NCBI GenBank assembly: GCA_030710605.1
Contig: CP092863.1
Coordinates: forward strand, 144,166,478-144,230,477
Length of the DNA: 64,000 bases
Direction: 5' to 3'
Source of the DNA: Cordylochernes scorpioides
Lineage: Eukaryota; Arthropoda; Arachnida; Pseudoscorpiones; Chernetidae
Numbering within the stretch: the first letter of the stretch is position 1; each line of letters starts with the position of its first letter. The notes below the pieces were generated by a model. It saw nothing but the letters and a program-made list of their open reading frames with translations. It made no database searches and had not been told where the DNA came from. Positions 1-12,500 of this stretch are shown piece by piece. The position numbers and the translations under genes are program-made.

Positions 1-659
1 TAGGAAACTTTAAAATTATTATATAAAAATAATTTCTTAGAATATACTTTGATTTATATATATAATACCCATATATAAGATTCTGTTGGATCGTTTTTAA
101 GACAAATCTCAGATTTATAAAATTAATTTATTGAACTTTAAACATTTTTAGATATAGAGAGAGAAACGATAACCTCGTTTTTAAGGCAACAGAAGATTCA
201 TCTAATTTACATACATCGTTCTAACCAGATCCAACTTGTGCAAAACAGACGACAAAGGAAAAAATAAACAAATTAATAATAGAGGGTAAGTTCCTATTTT
301 TACAAGCTTTCACACTCAAAGAATATTCAACTTCTTGCTCCAGATTCCATTAAACAATCATATGATAATATATAAGATTGCTTAGATATGCAAATATATA
401 GTTTCATTTTATTTGTTCTCCTAGGATATCAATTGATTAATGCAAAAGGTTTCTGGAGATGAGTTTGTTTTCACTTTTTATTAACGAAATCTCGAGTTTT
501 CGGACATCTCTTTCTTTATATAGGAGTACGTAGAATTCCTTTTTGGTTTATTAGTTTTATGCTTTCCTGTAGATGGGAAGAAAGGCCGTTAAGTTTGAGA
601 TTGCGTTAAGAAAAGTGAAAATAAACGTATATACAGAAATCTTTTGCATTATACTAGAC
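1..659. other. AT-rich sequence without a recognised gene
   Basis: No open frame or named repeat is visible. The piece at about 430-500 resembles the retroposon-end pattern seen elsewhere in the window (a short stem followed by GAAA or its complement), but too weakly to call. Confidence 0.5.
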
Positions 660-2400
660 ATACATCGGACCTGGAGGCTGTTGTTGGGTTCTGCGCTGCC
701 TGGAGTATAGGAGATCTATCTATACCTTCTTCCTGTGGTGAATCTGTATAAGACCGGTGGTCTGAATAAACTGTATGTGTGTGTATTTTGTTATAACGTC
801 GGCCCTGGAGACTGTTGTTGGGTTCTGTGCTGCCTGGAGTATAAGAGCTCTACCTATGCTTCCTTCCTGTGGTGAATCTGTATAAGACCGGTGGTCTTTA
901 TAAAGCTGTATGTGTATTCTGTTATAACGTCGGACCTGGAGGCTGTTGTTGGGTTCTGTGCTGCCTGGAGTATAGTAACTCTATCTATGCTTCCTTCCTG
1001 AGGTTAATCTGTATAAGACCGGTGGTCTTAATAAAGCTGTATGTATGTGTATTCTGTTATAACGTCGGACCTGGAGGCTGTTGTTGGGTTCTGTGCTGCC
1101 TGGAGTATAGGAGTTCTATCTATGCTTCCTTCCTGTGGTGAATCTGTATAAGACCGGAGGTCTTAATAAAGCTGTATATGTGTATTCTGTTATAACGTCG
1201 GACCTGGAGGCTGTTGTTGGGTTCTGTACTACCTGGAGTATAGGAGCTCTATCTATGCTTCCTTCCTGAGGTTAATCTGTATAAGACCGGTGGTCTTAAT
1301 AAAGCTGTATGTGTGTGTATTCTGTTATAACGTCGGACCTGGAGGCTGTTGTTGGGTTCTGTACTACCTGGAGTATAGGAGCTCCATCTATGCTTCCTTC
1401 CTGAGGTTAATCTGTATAAGACCGGTGGTCTTAATAAAGCTGTATGTATGTGTATTCTGTTATAACGTCGGACCTGGAGGCTGTTGTTGGGTTCTGTGCT
1501 GCCTGGAGTATAGGAGTTCTATCTATGCTTCCTTCCTGTGGTGAATCTGTATAAGACCGGAGGTCTTAATAAAGCTGTATATGTGTATTCTGTTATAACG
1601 TCGGACCTGGAGGCTGTTGTTGGGTTCTGTACTACCTGGAGTATAGGAGCTCTATCTATGCTTCCTTCCTGAGGTTAATCTGTATAAGACCGGTGGTCTT
1701 AATAAAGCTGTATGTGTGTATTCTGTTATAACGTCGGACCTGGAGGCTGTTGATGGGTTCTGTGCTGCCTGGAGTATAGGAGCTCTATCTATGCTTCCTT
1801 CCTGTGGTGAATCTGTATAAGACTGGAGGTCTTAATAAAGCTGTATGTGTGTATTCTGTTATAACGTCGGACCTGGAGGCAGTTGTTGGGTTCTGTGCTG
1901 CCTGGAGTATAGAAGCTCTATCTATACTTCCTCCCTGTGGTGAATCTGTATAAGACCGGTGGTCTTAATAAAGCTGTATGTGTGTGTATTTATTTATAAA
2001 GTCGGACCTGGAGGCTGTTGTTGGGTTCTGTGCTGCCTGGAGTATAAGAGCTCTATCTATGCTACCTTCCTGTGGTGAATCTGTATAAGACCGGTGGTCT
2101 TAATAAAGCTATGTGTGTGTATTCTGTTATAACGTCGGACCTAAAGGGTGTTGTTGGGTTCTGCGCCGTCTGGAGTATAGAAGCTCTATCTATGCTTTCT
2201 TCCTATGGTGAATTTATATAAGACCGGTGGTCTTAATGAAGCTCTATGTGTGTGTATTCTGTTATAACGTCGGACCTGGAGGCTGTTTTCGGGTTCTGTG
2301 CTACCTGGAGTATAGGAGCTCTATCTATGCTTCCTTCCGTCCTGTTTTGATTCTGTATAAGACCGGTGGTCTTAATGAAGATGTAGGTGTGTGTAAATTA
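660..2400 (+). repeat. Satellite array, 133-135 bp unit, about 13 copies
   Basis: A unit containing the core GTCGGACCTGGAGGCTG recurs at about 798, 929, 1064, 1197, 1332, 1467, 1600, 1733, 1866, 2001, 2134 and 2269, with spacings of 131-135 bp. The length variation lies mostly in a TG-rich run. Outer copies at both ends are more diverged than the central ones. Short frames across the array only reflect the repeat and are not genes. Confidence 0.92.
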
Positions 2401-2409
2401 TTTAATTAA

Positions 2410-3514
2410 TGATTAAATTTAAAATATAAAATGAATCATAGTGTCTTGCGGCAAAATTGTGTTTATGTACCAAATGATAAGCTACCCCCGTAGCAAAAAT
2501 GGCAATAAAATATATTCCGCACTTATATAGCATTTAGAATATTAACCCTATACTCAGTGAAATACAAATAGGTAAATTAATTATGAATATTCACAATAAA
2601 AATGACATATTTTAAAATTATGTGTATGTGTGATCAAAAATTGATAATTATCAATGATTTGAAAATAGTAATATATTAATTAAATAGTAATATATAAATT
2701 ATATGATATTTAAATTTGTCTCTATAATATATATTTCAAAATTTTACTAATTCATATTAGTTATCAGTTTATTCATCTTTTTTTATATGAAGCATATATA
2801 TTTTTAAAAATCTAAAAGTTTGTTTAATAGATGTAATTATAGTGTTAAACTAAAGCGTGTTTCCCATTATAACAAAAAGCATATAAGGAAACTCAATATA
2901 AGGCGTATATACAATGAAGACGCGTAGTTTAGGTTTTCTTTTCTATGCAAATAAAAAATATAACCTATTACCATTTATCGGAGAATATAAAACGAATAAA
3001 ATATAAATTATGATTTATAAATTGATAAATATTTTTATAAATAGAGATATATATACTTACATTTAATAAAATCTTCCATGATATTTTCACTCCTTGATGG
3101 CTGAAACAAAACAATATCTTAATTAAAATGGTCAAAATTAAATATTCATAATCATAGATAATTTGAATATTGTCGAATCAAATATATACTCGTGTTTACA
3201 TTTAATATATATAATTATTAATCCCAACAGCTGCCCTCCTGCAAGGTCCGGGGGGACAAACCTCTACTTCACTAACTGGCCATGTGTAAATAGCCAGGAC
3301 AAGGTGACTCGCGAGCTGTGCTCGAATGTAACACCTGTAAATTGAGACGAAATAAACAAAAATATATATAATTCCTCTATTTTCTCAATAACAGTTTATT
3401 ACATTTACACAATCAAATTATGTTTATATATATTCCATAAGCTCAATTAAAGCTATTTCTAATAGCTAATCGGTTCAGAAGAGGAATGAATAACGAATTT
3501 AGTTATTTGTAATC
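2410..3514. other. AT-rich region leading into the R1-like LINE
   Basis: Mostly A+T-rich with no gene. A short GC-richer patch at about 3229-3345, just before the LINE ORF2, could be its 5' untranslated region or the remnant of an upstream frame. No ORF1 with zinc knuckles is visible upstream, so the element is either 5'-truncated or lacks a recognisable ORF1. Confidence 0.4.
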
Positions 3515-6500
3515 ATGGTGATCACTGCTCTACCATATAGAGGAAACATAAAATGTTTACAACAGAATATTAGAAAAAGTATGACAGCTTTAAACGAACT
3601 TACAATTTCAACGAATAATAATCCACCCGATATTATATTACTTCAAGAACCATATGTTTTAAATAAACAGGTTATATTTGATTTAGACTCACCAATAATT
3701 TATTCAAAGACTTCAGAAATTATTTACACAGCAACAATCATTGTAAATAAAAATATAAAATTCAAAAAATTAGATAATTTTACGAATCAATTCTGTACTG
3801 CAATATCTGTCATAACCTCAAATTCGTTTGTAGTAATCGGAAATTTTTACTTTCATCCCAATTCCTGTAATGATACTCACTTAGATTTTATAAGAAACTT
3901 GATTAATACTTATTCAAATAACCCTATAGTCCTATGCGGAGATTTCAATTCCCGTCATCCAATCTGGTTCGATAAAATAACAAATTCAAATGGTTACAAA
4001 TTGCAAACAATAATAAATGAAAATCACTTGTACATTCACAACGATAAAACTCCAACATGTAGAGGGGCAAGTATAGTAGATCTAACAATCTCGAATAGAC
4101 TTTCAATAAATATGATCAGACATTGGACCACCTCATCACTGACGAATATTTCTGATCATTTGGCAATTCAATTTGAAATTCACTCAAAATTTAATTATAT
4201 AAAAGATAAACAGAATTCTACATGGAAATTCAATGAAAAACACGCCAACTGGACAAATTTCTCCAAAAATCTCAAGTATCAAGAATTTATCAAATTAAAG
4301 AATGAGGCAGATATGGTGGAAAATTGCACGGATATTGATAAAGTTGTAAACAAACTCACGGATAACATAATAGAAGCAGCTTACATATCATTAAAAGTAA
4401 AATCAAACAACTACGCATACGATGCAGGTATAAAATGGTGGAATAAAGAACTTGAACAAATGAAAACACATTTTCATTATGTAAGAAACTTATTTTATCA
4501 CAGTAAGACTATCGATGCAACAAGATTTAAACAAGTCAGAAACAAATTTAATAATATGATAAAGAAAGCAAAGAGAAATAGTTTGAAAATCTTCATCGAA
4601 GAAAATGAATCAAATGATCCTTTTGGTAACGCATATAAAATTTTCAAAAAGCTCAAATCCTCAAACAAGCAAAAAGGACTTCCCATAATAGACAACAATC
4701 AAGAATCAGAAAAAGAAAAACGCATTACAGACATAATAAATGTATTAATTGCAGATGACAGAATTGATCAAGACAACCATCAACAAGAATTGGTTAGAAG
4801 TTACGAACCTTTTTTAAGGAATTCAAGCGCTATCCATATTGATACCGAAGAAATAGAATATCTAATTGACAATAGCAATGTTAAAAAGTCACCAGGTCAA
4901 GATTATATCAGTAATAACATGATAAAATACTCAAAGACTCTGATACTTCCTGTGCTACATTCGTTATTAAATAAATGTATTCAGATGGGATATTTTCCAA
5001 GGGAATGGAAAACGACAGTTTTAAAAATTCTAATGAAACCAAACAAATCTAACGTCGAATCAATAAAAAGCTATCGACCTATTTCGTTAACATCTAATCT
5101 GTCTAAGATCTACGAAAAAGTTATTAAAAAGAAAATTTATGAATATTATATGCAAAACAATTTATTAAGTCCCAAACAGCATGGATTCATCAAGTCAAAA
5201 TCTACTATTACATTCTTAAATAATATAATCGATATAATAATGGAACACAAAACCAAAGAACTGACAGCTCTGGTCACAATAGATATTGCGGGAGGCTTTG
5301 ATAATGCATGGTGGCCTGCGATTTTAAAAATAATAGATGAAGATAATTTGCCGGAAAGTTTAATAAGGACTATTCAATCATATTTCAAATCGAGGAAAAC
5401 GAAATTTACATATGAGAACTTAACAATAAATAAACAAATTACAAAGGGATGTCCGCAGGGTGGCCCGCTATCTCCACTACTATGGATAATATTACTAAAC
5501 GATCTTTTGATCAAATATCAAGTTCCTAATAGTGAAGTGGTATGTTATGCGGATGATGTTTCAATTATATGCTGGCACAACAATTGCAAAGACCTGAAAT
5601 TAGTTATAGAACAGGCATTAAATACGATTGATGTATGGTGTAAGAGTAACAAACTTGAAATAAGTCTAGAAAAAACTAATATACTTTATTTACATAACAA
5701 AGAAAAAATCCCAATCAAATTTAATAATGAAATAATCATACCAACTCTGAAGACCAAAATTTTAGGAATAAAAATTGCAAACCACAGAAGAAGAAACAAA
5801 ATAAATTTTACATACCACATAGAAGAAATAGTAAATCGTACAAAACGTTTTAAAAATTATCTCTTCTCAATTTGCGGGAAATCTTGGGGTCTAAGCACCC
5901 AGAAAAGGCTAACTTTATATAAATCCATTTTTAGACCAATACTTACATATGGAGCCGAAATTTGGTTCAAATATTTAAATAAAAAATGTTTACAAAAATT
6001 AAATTCAACCCAATATCAAATACTGACATGGTGTATACAAGCCTATAAATCCACATCATATAGCTGTGTTCATAGTTTGGCCAACATTCCTCTGATCTCA
6101 GACTTTATCGAATCCAGAATCATGATATCTGATCTGAGAAACTTATCCACAGATGATCAACAAATTTATGACCCATTTATTCCAGGAATTATAGATACCT
6201 TTCTCAAATCAAGAATGAATGTTCTGAAAAACGAAGCAAATAATACTTTCTTAAGCTTTTTTCCCCAAGAAATCCCTAAATACTTTCGTCCAAATTTTTA
6301 TAATACTCAATTTGTTACAAACCACGGAAATTTCAAAAGTTTTTTAAATAGAATAAAGGCAGTGGAGGATTCAAGTTGCTTTTGTGGTATGGAGGAACAA
6401 ACCTCAAGACATCTACTGATCGACTGCCCAGCATTTCAAGATTACAGAATGAAGAATGAACTAGTTGTTTATGAATTAAACGATTTAATTTCCAATAAAA

Positions 6501-6568
6501 AATCATATCTAAAGTTCAATTTATTTTGTAAATACATTCTAAAATTTCTACAAAATCTGGATCTATAA
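3515..6568 (+). CDS. LINE ORF2: endonuclease and reverse transcriptase, R1-clade-like
   Basis: A 1017-residue open frame without stops. The N-terminal third is an APE-type endonuclease: LQEP near the start, GDFN at residues 142-145, a DLT motif and SDH at 213-215. The reverse transcriptase follows: motif A DIAGGFDNAWWP from residue 590, then GCPQGGPLSP, then YADD at 678-681. The C-terminus has a zinc-finger-like CFCG...H...C cluster near residues 955-971. The DNAWWP motif and domain order match the R1 clade. The protein would nick target DNA and prime reverse transcription of its own RNA. Length is normal for R1-type ORF2, so the frame may be recently active. The first ATG is taken as the start; if translation is coupled to an ORF1, the real start could differ. 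Confidence 0.9.
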   Translation: MVITALPYRGNIKCLQQNIRKSMTALNELTISTNNNPPDIILLQEPYVLNKQVIFDLDSPIIYSKTSEIIYTATIIVNKNIKFKKLDNFTNQFCTAISVITSNSFVVIGNFYFHPNSCNDTHLDFIRNLINTYSNNPIVLCGDFNSRHPIWFDKITNSNGYKLQTIINENHLYIHNDKTPTCRGASIVDLTISNRLSINMIRHWTTSSLTNISDHLAIQFEIHSKFNYIKDKQNSTWKFNEKHANWTNFSKNLKYQEFIKLKNEADMVENCTDIDKVVNKLTDNIIEAAYISLKVKSNNYAYDAGIKWWNKELEQMKTHFHYVRNLFYHSKTIDATRFKQVRNKFNNMIKKAKRNSLKIFIEENESNDPFGNAYKIFKKLKSSNKQKGLPIIDNNQESEKEKRITDIINVLIADDRIDQDNHQQELVRSYEPFLRNSSAIHIDTEEIEYLIDNSNVKKSPGQDYISNNMIKYSKTLILPVLHSLLNKCIQMGYFPREWKTTVLKILMKPNKSNVESIKSYRPISLTSNLSKIYEKVIKKKIYEYYMQNNLLSPKQHGFIKSKSTITFLNNIIDIIMEHKTKELTALVTIDIAGGFDNAWWPAILKIIDEDNLPESLIRTIQSYFKSRKTKFTYENLTINKQITKGCPQGGPLSPLLWIILLNDLLIKYQVPNSEVVCYADDVSIICWHNNCKDLKLVIEQALNTIDVWCKSNKLEISLEKTNILYLHNKEKIPIKFNNEIIIPTLKTKILGIKIANHRRRNKINFTYHIEEIVNRTKRFKNYLFSICGKSWGLSTQKRLTLYKSIFRPILTYGAEIWFKYLNKKCLQKLNSTQYQILTWCIQAYKSTSYSCVHSLANIPLISDFIESRIMISDLRNLSTDDQQIYDPFIPGIIDTFLKSRMNVLKNEANNTFLSFFPQEIPKYFRPNFYNTQFVTNHGNFKSFLNRIKAVEDSSCFCGMEEQTSRHLLIDCPAFQDYRMKNELVVYELNDLISNKKSYLKFNLFCKYILKFLQNLDL

Positions 6569-6697
6569 TGTTTTTATTCGTTGAATAATGTAAATAACTC
6601 ATGTAAATAGACTTTTCTCCTTGTTTGGCGCAAGTATCCCTTGCGGGATATAGCGCTTTGGAAATAAAATAATTGTAATAATTGTAATAATATTCAT
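3515..6697 (+). mobile_element. R1-like non-LTR retrotransposon (ORF2 and 3' UTR)
   Basis: After the stop, the 3' UTR runs about 130 bp and ends in short ATTGTAATA-type repeats at about 6670-6697, a simple-sequence tail typical of this LINE group. A 5'-truncated copy with the same ORF2 end, 3' UTR and tail lies at 43023-43518, which confirms the 3' boundary. The 5' boundary is not defined. Confidence 0.75.
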
Positions 6698-6814
6698 TAT
6701 TTTATTATAGTTTCAAGATTTTAATCATGACTGCATTAACATAGTATAGTCCTCAAGATAATCCAAAATCAACAGAAATCCATTTTTTCATAACATGTAT
6801 ATACATTATAATAC

Positions 6815-7195
6815 CCAGTTTATAACGAATCATGGGAACTTTAAGGGATTTTTATCAAAAATTGGCGCGGTTGAAGACTCTAGCTGTCATTGTGGCAACG
6901 AATTCCAGGACTCGAGACACCTACTGCTGGAATGCCCAGTCTTCCTCACCGCTAGACAACAGACAATGTTGTAGATCTATATCAATTTGTAAATAGCAGA
7001 GAGAATTATAATAGATTTTTGTAATTATATTTATGATTTTCTTTCAAACCTGAAAGGTTCAGGTTCCTAATATATATTATTGTTTCTCTTTTTTATTTCT
7101 TTTACTTTTTCTTGTATAATATGTTTATAACTGTTTCTGTTTAAAAAAAATGAAAATCGACGCAATTATCCCTAGCCGGGATAAATATATACATA
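6815..7195 (+). pseudogene. 3' end of a second R1-like LINE family
   Basis: The reading frame encodes a diverged version of the ORF2 C-terminal zinc cluster (CHCGNEFQDSRHLLLECP), then frameshifts, then a distinct 3' UTR containing CTGAAAGGTTCAGGTTCC. The same 3' UTR occurs at 23025-23620, 39714-39890 and, inverted, 58290-58480. It is a 5'-truncated, broken copy. Confidence 0.75.
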
Positions 7196-7645
7196 AAAAT
7201 AAAAGTAACTTTAAAATATTTCTTATTTTCACCGATAGATGGCAGTAAGAATTGACGTTATATAAAGCAGTAGATGACAGATCAAAGCAGATGTTGAACA
7301 TCCAATCTGTTGGTGAAGACATCTGCTCTCTCAACAAGGGATCAACACCCGGGTTATTGGAGCCTCTCCATTAGTTGGGAAGGAATTTAAAGAATTTTTC
7401 ATTTGGCCCCTGAAAAAATATTTCAGGCGTCTTAAGGAATATTTGTCCTATGGCATTCTAATATGATCCTGTGCACATCTTCCTTACCTTAGGAATCATA
7501 TGTTCTCATTGTGGACAACATTGTGCTATTGCAATAATTTGTAATGTATACTGTTCATATGTATACTGATATGTTTTGAAAATAGAGCAATTCATAAATA
7601 AATCTTTAATTAAAAAGGCATATAATATAATGCGGCTTGTGATTT

Positions 7646-7738
7646 TAAAACGACATTTGAAAATTATCCCTTGGAATAAATTTTGAATTTTCGTTGAAAA
7701 GAAACACATGCGGGATAATTTTCAAATGTCGTTTTACA
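7646..7738. repeat. Short inverted repeat
   Basis: An arm of about 24 bp containing CGACATTTGAAAATTATCCC recurs inverted at about 7712-7738. It sits just before a Penelope-like terminal motif and may be part of a foldback end. Confidence 0.7.
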
Positions 7739-7739
7739 A

Positions 7740-7830
7740 AAAGGCATATATTGGATTAATATATGTTATAACACCTTGATAAAGGTTGGCGTTAATCCAA
7801 CTGAAATATTGTTAAAATAAATTATTTTTT
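7740..7830 (+). mobile_element. Penelope-like 3' terminal motif
   Basis: It carries CTTGATAAAGGTTGGCGTT, a complementary strand ending in a GAAA-like box, then a conserved AATAAAT segment. The same block ends the GIY-YIG element at 27046-28809 and recurs at 12765, 32520, 39430, 58600 and 58765. It is a truncated retroposon end. Confidence 0.55.
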
Positions 7831-7994
7831 GATCCACTATATGTATTTTTAATTAAATACTGATGTGTGTATGATATATTTACTATAACAATTAGTAATA
7901 TAATAAATATTATTTAATTTATATATTTATTTACAAAACTACACGTTATACCTTATGTCGATTTTTGTGCGTAACATATTTACAGCTAAAATCA

Positions 7995-8170
7995 AAAAAG
8001 CAAGTCGATGTACAAGTGGGCAACACCCTCGTTTCCCGACAGTCATGAACCGGGATTGAATCCTACATTAACTTTTAGTTTAATATGTGAATAACCTTCA
8101 CATATTATTCATTGTTGTAAATATTATAAACTAGGTTGCTCTTTTTGAGTGGTACCTAATAAAGTGATTT
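7995..8170 (+). mobile_element. tRNA-derived SINE, family 2
   Basis: The head has a tRNA-like layout with a B-box-like GGGATTGAATCC at about 8051. The body carries TATGTGAATAACCTTCACAT and ends in a TAATAAAG-type tail. Copies lie at 40065-40220 (minus) and 52240-52565 (minus, interrupted). Confidence 0.65.
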
Positions 8171-8183
8171 TGGAACCGAACCG

Positions 8184-8324
8184 ATACTCATGTACAAAAC
8201 ATTGAGTAAGTTTAATATTTTGATGTCGACGGTCGTCTTTTTTTTTTTTCAAAGATACAGAGTCAATTTTGTTCACACTTGGTTATCTCGCGTGTCTCCA
8301 ACTTAAGTTTTATCCATGAGTGTA
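8184..8324 (+). mobile_element. Short TIR element of the ACTCATGGACAAAAC family
   Basis: Both ends carry inverted copies of a TACTCATG-ACAAAAC terminus, flanked by TA. The interior contains AATTTTGTTCACACTTGG, shared with the longer members at 14121, 48149 and 60090. This 141 bp copy has no internal tandem array, so it may show the basic form of the element. Confidence 0.65.
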
Positions 8325-8424
8325 TATTTCAACATACGTTGTGGAACTTAATTTTCCTATGCGTACTTTCATATGTTTAAATGAGTCTTAGATTATTTAC
8401 ATCAACCTTTATTTACTGATTACT

Positions 8425-8815
8425 TCCTTCTTCTTCTTTCTTCTTTCCACTCAATCATATTATATAGGGTATCAAGCTTGTAAAACTTGACAGCCACCAT
8501 GACTGGGTGAAGTAGAATTCATCTGACTTTGTCATTAAGACTGGGAACACTACTCAGTGGCAGGCCGACTTAGCTCCAAAAGAAATGGCCGCCTCTGACA
8601 TGAGGAACAGACGCCATGTGCAGCCGCTCCTAACATGGAGTACAAACGCTGCTCATCCTGTATCCCTGGAGTCCTTACAGGGTACTATCAGCCGGGCCAG
8701 CTGAGCCCAGGTTTTTTAGTGAGCTTGTTACTGCTCCCCCTCCTACTTTTTCATCCGGGCTTGGGACCGGCAAAGGCGAAAAAACGTATTAAACAAGAAA
8801 TAAAGCACTTATTAT
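8425..8815 (+). repeat. Dispersed repeat, copy 1
   Basis: GC-richer than its surroundings. The part up to about 8635 recurs inverted at 23706-23905, including ATGGCCGCCTCTGACA. The 3' side ends in an AATAAAGCA-like tail, suggesting a retroposon end. A 61-codon frame at 8635-8820 is not shared by the second copy, so I do not call it a gene. Confidence 0.6.
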
Positions 8816-9170
8816 CATAAAACTATGCATTTAAGATATGAACAATATGATAAAAGCTATTGACTATTGCTAAAGTAATCACATAAATCCTATTTAGGTA
8901 AATAATCAAGTTTTTCTCTATCAAATACATTTCTTTAATACCTTATTGCAATTCCCAATCGATTTTCCAATTGAATAGGGCGCTTCTTTTGGAATAGTAT
9001 CTAACTCAAAGTTATGCAAATTTCAATAAACAATTTAAAGAAATCTATTACCTAGTACGCAAAATAACCAATATCCCTTTAACCTCATAATTTTTCTTAT
9101 GAAATTTTACAATGAATGGACCAAATAAATCAAGGCAATAGCTAAACATCTCAGAATATGAATACAAATA

Positions 9171-9415
9171 ATGAAAAAAGCATCTCTTTATCGTGCAACA
9201 GGAAGTTACTGATGGCTTGCGCCATCTGTCGGAATAAATATCAACTCCTCTCGTTGATTTTTAATTATTCCAGAATTAGCCTTGATTAATCAAGAATGGG
9301 TATTTGCCAATTCTGGAATAATTAAAAATCAACGAGAATAGTTGATATTAATTCCGACAGATGGCGCAAGCCATCAGCAACTTTCAGATGAACGATAAGA
9401 AGATGCCTTTTTCAT
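9171..9415. mobile_element. Foldback (palindromic) element
   Basis: Two inverted arms of about 115 bp meet near 9295. Each arm has, from the outside in, a GCATCTC-type end, GCTTGCGCCATCTGTCGG and ATTTTTAATTATTCCAGAAT. Half-length relatives lie at 16600-16760 and 47085-47230. No coding capacity. Confidence 0.85.
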
Positions 9416-9556
9416 AATGTAAGCAATTTATCCAAGTACAATATCACATTTGTACTATCATTTCATATGAATATAAATAGTTTACATTCCTAACAGCTTA
9501 CTTTAAAAGGTAAACCAGTCTTAAGTCTCTAATTTACAAATAATAATAAAAATATA

Positions 9557-12500
9557 CAGTTAAACCTATCTATAGCGCCCCCTCTAAATAGCGCCTTCCT
9601 CTCTATAGGGCCCGATTTTAAATACGTAGTACGATGCGATTTACATTAAAAGTGGCCTGTCTATAGCACCCCCTCTCTATAACACCATATTTTGGTGATC
9701 CAAAGAGAACACTCTATAGACAGGTTTAACTGTATATATAGTTAAACCTGTCTATAGGGCTCCCTCTAAATAGCGCCTTCCTCTCTATAGCGCCCGATTT
9801 TAAATACGTAATACGATGCGATTTACATTAAAAGTGGCCTGTCTATAGCACCCCCTCTCTATAACACCATATTTTGGTGAGTCCAAAGAGAACACTCTAT
9901 AGATAGGTTTAACTGTATATATAGTTAAACATGTCTATAGGGCTCCCTCTAAATAGCGCCTTCCTCTCTATAGCGCCCGATTTTAAATACGTAATACGAT
10001 GCGATTTACATTAAAAGTGGCCTGTCTATAGCACCCCCTCTCTATAACACCATATTTTGGTGATCCAAAGAGAACACTCTATAGATAGGTTTAACTGTAT
10101 ATATAGTTAAACATGTTTATAGGGCTCCCTCTAAATAGCGCCTTCCTCTCTATAGCGCCCGATTTTAAATACGTAATACGATGCGATTTACATTAAAGGT
10201 GGCCTGTCTATAGCACCCCCTCTCTATAGCACCATATTTTGGTGATCCAAAGAGAACACTCTATAGATAGGTTTAACTGTATATATAGTTAAACATGTCT
10301 ATAGGGCTCCCTCTAAATAGCGCCTTCCTCTCTATAGCGCCCGATTTTAAATACGTAGTACGATGCGATTTACATTAAAAGTGGCCTGTCTATAGCACCC
10401 CCTCTCTATAACACCATATTTTGGTGATCCAAAGAGAACACTCTATAGGCAGGTTTAACTGTATATATAGTTAAACATGTCTATAGGGCTCCCTCTAAAT
10501 AGCGCCTTCCTCTCTATAGCGCCCGATTTTAAATACGTAATACGATGCGATTTACATTAAAAGTGGCCTGTCTATAGCACCCCCTCTCTATAACACCATA
10601 TTTTGGTGATCCAAAGAGAACACTCTATAGATAGGTTTAACTGTATATATAGTTAAACCTGTCTATAGGGCTCCCTCTAAATAGCGCCTTCCTCTCTATA
10701 GCGCCCGATTTTAAATACGTAATACGATGCGATTTACATTAAAAGTGGCCTGTCTATAGCACCCCCTCTCTATAACACCATATTTTGGTGATCCAAAGAG
10801 AACACTCTATAGATAGGTTTAACTGTATATATAGTTAAACATGTCTATAGGGCTCCCTCTAAATAGCGCCTTCCTCTCTATAGCGCCCGATTTTAAATAC
10901 GTAATACGATGCGATTTACATTAAAAGTGGCCTGTCTATAGCACCCCCTCTCTATAACACCATATTTTGGTGATCCAAAGAGAACACTCTATAGATAGGT
11001 TTAACTGTATATATAGTTAAACCTGTCTATAGGGCTCCCTCTAAATAGCGCCTTCCTCTCTATAGCGCCCGATTTTAAATACGTAATACGATGCGATTTA
11101 CATTAAAAGTGGCCTGTCTATAGCACCCCCTCTCTATAACACCATATTTTGGTGATCCAAAGAGAACACTCTATAGATAGGTTTAACTGTATTTATAGTT
11201 AAACATGTCTATAGGGCTCCCTCTAAATAGCGCCTTCCTCTCTATAGCGCCCGATTTTAAATACGTAATACGATGCGATTTACATTAAAAGTGGCCTGTC
11301 TATAGTACCCCCTCTCTATAACACCATATTTTGGTGATCCAAAGAGAACACTCTATAGATAGGTAACTGTATATATAGTTAAACCTGTCTATAGGGCTCC
11401 CTCTAAATAGCGCCTTCCTCTCTATAGCGCCCGATTTTAAATACGTAATACGATGCGATTTACATTAAAAGTGGCCTGTCTATAGCACCCCCTCTCTATA
11501 ACACCATATTTTGGTAAGTCCAAAGAGAACACTCTATAGACAGGTTTAACTGTATATATAGTTAAACATGTCTATAGGGCTTCCTCTAAATAGCGCCTTC
11601 CTCTCTATAGCGCCCGATTTTAAATACGTAGTACGATGCGATTTACATTAAAAGTGGCCTGTCTATAGCACCCCCTCTCTATAACACCATATTTTGGTGA
11701 TCCAAAGAGAACACTCTATAGACAGGTTTAACTGTATATATAGTTAAACCTGTCTATAGGGCTCCCTCTAAATAGCGCCTTCCTCTCTATAGCGCCCGAT
11801 TTTAAATACGTAATACGATGCGATTTACATTAAAAGTGGCCTGTCTATAGCACCCCCTCTCTATAACACCATATTTTGGTGATCCAAAGAGAACACTCTA
11901 TAGATAGGTTTAACTGTATATATAGTTAAACCTGTCTATAGGGCTCCCTCTAAATAGCGCCTTCCTCTCTATAGCGCCCGATTTTAAATACGTAGTACGA
12001 TGCGATTTACATTAAAAGTGGCCTGTCTATAGCACCCCCTCTCTATAACACCATATTTTGGTGATCCAAAGAGAACACTCTATAGATAGGTTTAACTGTA
12101 TATATAGTTAAACATGTCTATAGGGCTCCCTCTAAATAGCGCCTTCCTCTCTATAGCGCCCGATTTTAAATACGTAGTACGATGCGATTTACATTAAAAG
12201 TGGCCTGTCTATAGCACCCCCTCTCTATAACACCATATTTTGGTGATCCAAAGAGAACACTCTATAGACAGGTTTAACTGTATATATAGTTAAACCTGTC
12301 TATAGGGCTCCCTCTAAATAGCGCCTTCCTCTCTATAGCGCCCGATTTTAAATACGTAGTACGATGCGATTTACATTAAAAGTGGCCTGTCTATAGCACC
12401 CCCTCTCTATAACACCATATTTTGGTGATCCAAAGAGAACACTCTATAGATAGGTTTAACTGTATATATAGTTAAACCTGTCTATAGGGCTCCCTCTAAA

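Noticed and set aside
869-1544. Cysteine-rich short frames as secreted peptides
   Set aside because: They repeat the 133-135 bp satellite unit and have no independent gene structure.
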